From: an uncultured Alphaproteobacteria bacterium
GTDB taxonomy: Bacteria; Pseudomonadota; Alphaproteobacteria; Thalassobaculales; Thalassobaculaceae
Assembly (NCBI GenBank): GCA_902629125.1
Contig: CACOPQ010000005.1
Span: forward strand, 38,115 to 102,114
Direction: 5' to 3'
DNA length: 64,000 bases
The position numbers were made by a program, and so were the translations under genes. Of the stretch, positions 63,694 to 64,000 are shown piece by piece. Within the stretch, counting starts at the first letter, position 1, and every line of letters starts with the position of its first letter. Under the pieces are notes generated by a model. It saw nothing but the letters and a program-made list of their open reading frames with translations. It searched no databases and was not told the origin of the DNA.

Positions 63694-64000
63694 ATGACAG
63701 ATTTAAATAGTGAAGTGTCACGTCGACGAACTTTTGCAATTATTTCACACCCTGATGCTGGAAAAACAACATTAACAGAAAAATTTCTTGTCTTTGGTGG
63801 AGCCATAAAAATGGCTGGTGCGGTAAAAGCCAGAGGCGAGCAGCGTCGAGCTCATTCTGACTGGCTAAAGGTTGAAAGAGAACGAGGTATTTCTGTAGCA
63901 TCTTCGGTGATGAGTTACGAGTACAAGGGTAACGCCTTTAATTTGCTTGATACACCAGGCCACGAAGATTTTTCCGAAGATACATATCGAACCCTAACTG
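63694..64000 (+). CDS. prfC: Peptide chain release factor 3, 3'-truncated by the window edge
   Basis: GTPase that recycles RF1 and RF2. The first 102 residues are present: [20 protein letters not shown] (P-loop HPDAGKTT), then [33 protein letters not shown] (switch I) and [18 protein letters not shown] (switch II). RF3 is recognised by the HPDAGKTT loop and the ARG-E-R spacing, which separates it from LepA and EF-G. The ATG at 63694 follows AAGGATGAG. Confidence 0.95.
   Translation, partial: MTDLNSEVSRRRTFAIISHPDAGKTTLTEKFLVFGGAIKMAGAVKARGEQRRAHSDWLKVERERGISVASSVMSYEYKGNAFNLLDTPGHEDFSEDTYRTLT

Overview
The window is a piece of an AT-rich alphaproteobacterial chromosome. This assignment rests on gene order and family content: erpA / xth / dgt-argS-SPOR-nagZ-scpA-scpB-tatAB-serS-surE-LysM/M23-yajC-secD-secF-Mth938-squalene/phytoene synthase, a PopZ (DUF2497) gene between tolC and valS, and recG / sdhE-mfd. 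All are alphaproteobacterial layouts. Many TRAP, CoA-transferase, phytanoyl-CoA-type dioxygenase and AMP-ligase genes suggest a free-living, probably aquatic heterotroph of a Rhodospirillales-like lineage; this last point is inference. No phage, transposase, CRISPR array or secondary-metabolite cluster was seen.

Layout. 1-2138: end of a polar amino acid ABC transporter (AapM-AapP type). 2175-8762: accessory metabolism (two GNAT acetyltransferases, a 3-mercaptopyruvate sulfurtransferase, a CaiB-type CoA-transferase overlapping a MaoC hydratase, a 3-hydroxyisobutyrate-dehydrogenase-like enzyme, a glutathione transferase and a phytanoyl-CoA-type dioxygenase). 9063-9290: tRNA-Asn and tRNA-Cys. 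9492-14575: a strong promoter, a pcm stub, tolC, popZ and valS. 14775-31295: the housekeeping block named above, with an orphan FbpC-type ATPase between scpB and tatA. 31240-33012: an intact squalene/phytoene synthase followed by a decayed NDUFAF6-like gene. 33081-41758: trmFO, uvrA, ssb, gyrA, coaD and tRNA-Lys. 41759-44037: a TPR-methyltransferase gene bracketed by tRNA-Lys and a partial copy of its 3' end. 44154-51815: a second accessory region (MOSC protein, frameshifted AhpD-like protein, 2-oxoglutarate dioxygenase with a solute-binding-like protein, DctPQM TRAP transporter, MmgE/PrpD protein). 51964-63556: heptose adenylyltransferase, small genes, DUF502, recG, sdhE, mfd, DsbA-like oxidoreductase, acyl-CoA synthetase and P1 peptidase. 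63694 to the end: start of prfC.

The most informative features are signs of decay and rearrangement inside conserved neighbourhoods. The NDUFAF6-like gene carries four nonsense codons and a frameshift. A pcm stub sits under a good promoter ahead of tolC. tatC is absent after tatB, and tatB has no ATG/GTG/TTG start but a well-placed ATA. An AhpD-like gene has lost its C-terminal tail to a one-base shift. An old duplication of the tRNA-Lys 3' end flanks a one-gene islet. I found no convincing wholly new system; the islet and the cytosolic solute-binding-like protein paired with a dioxygenase are the best leads.
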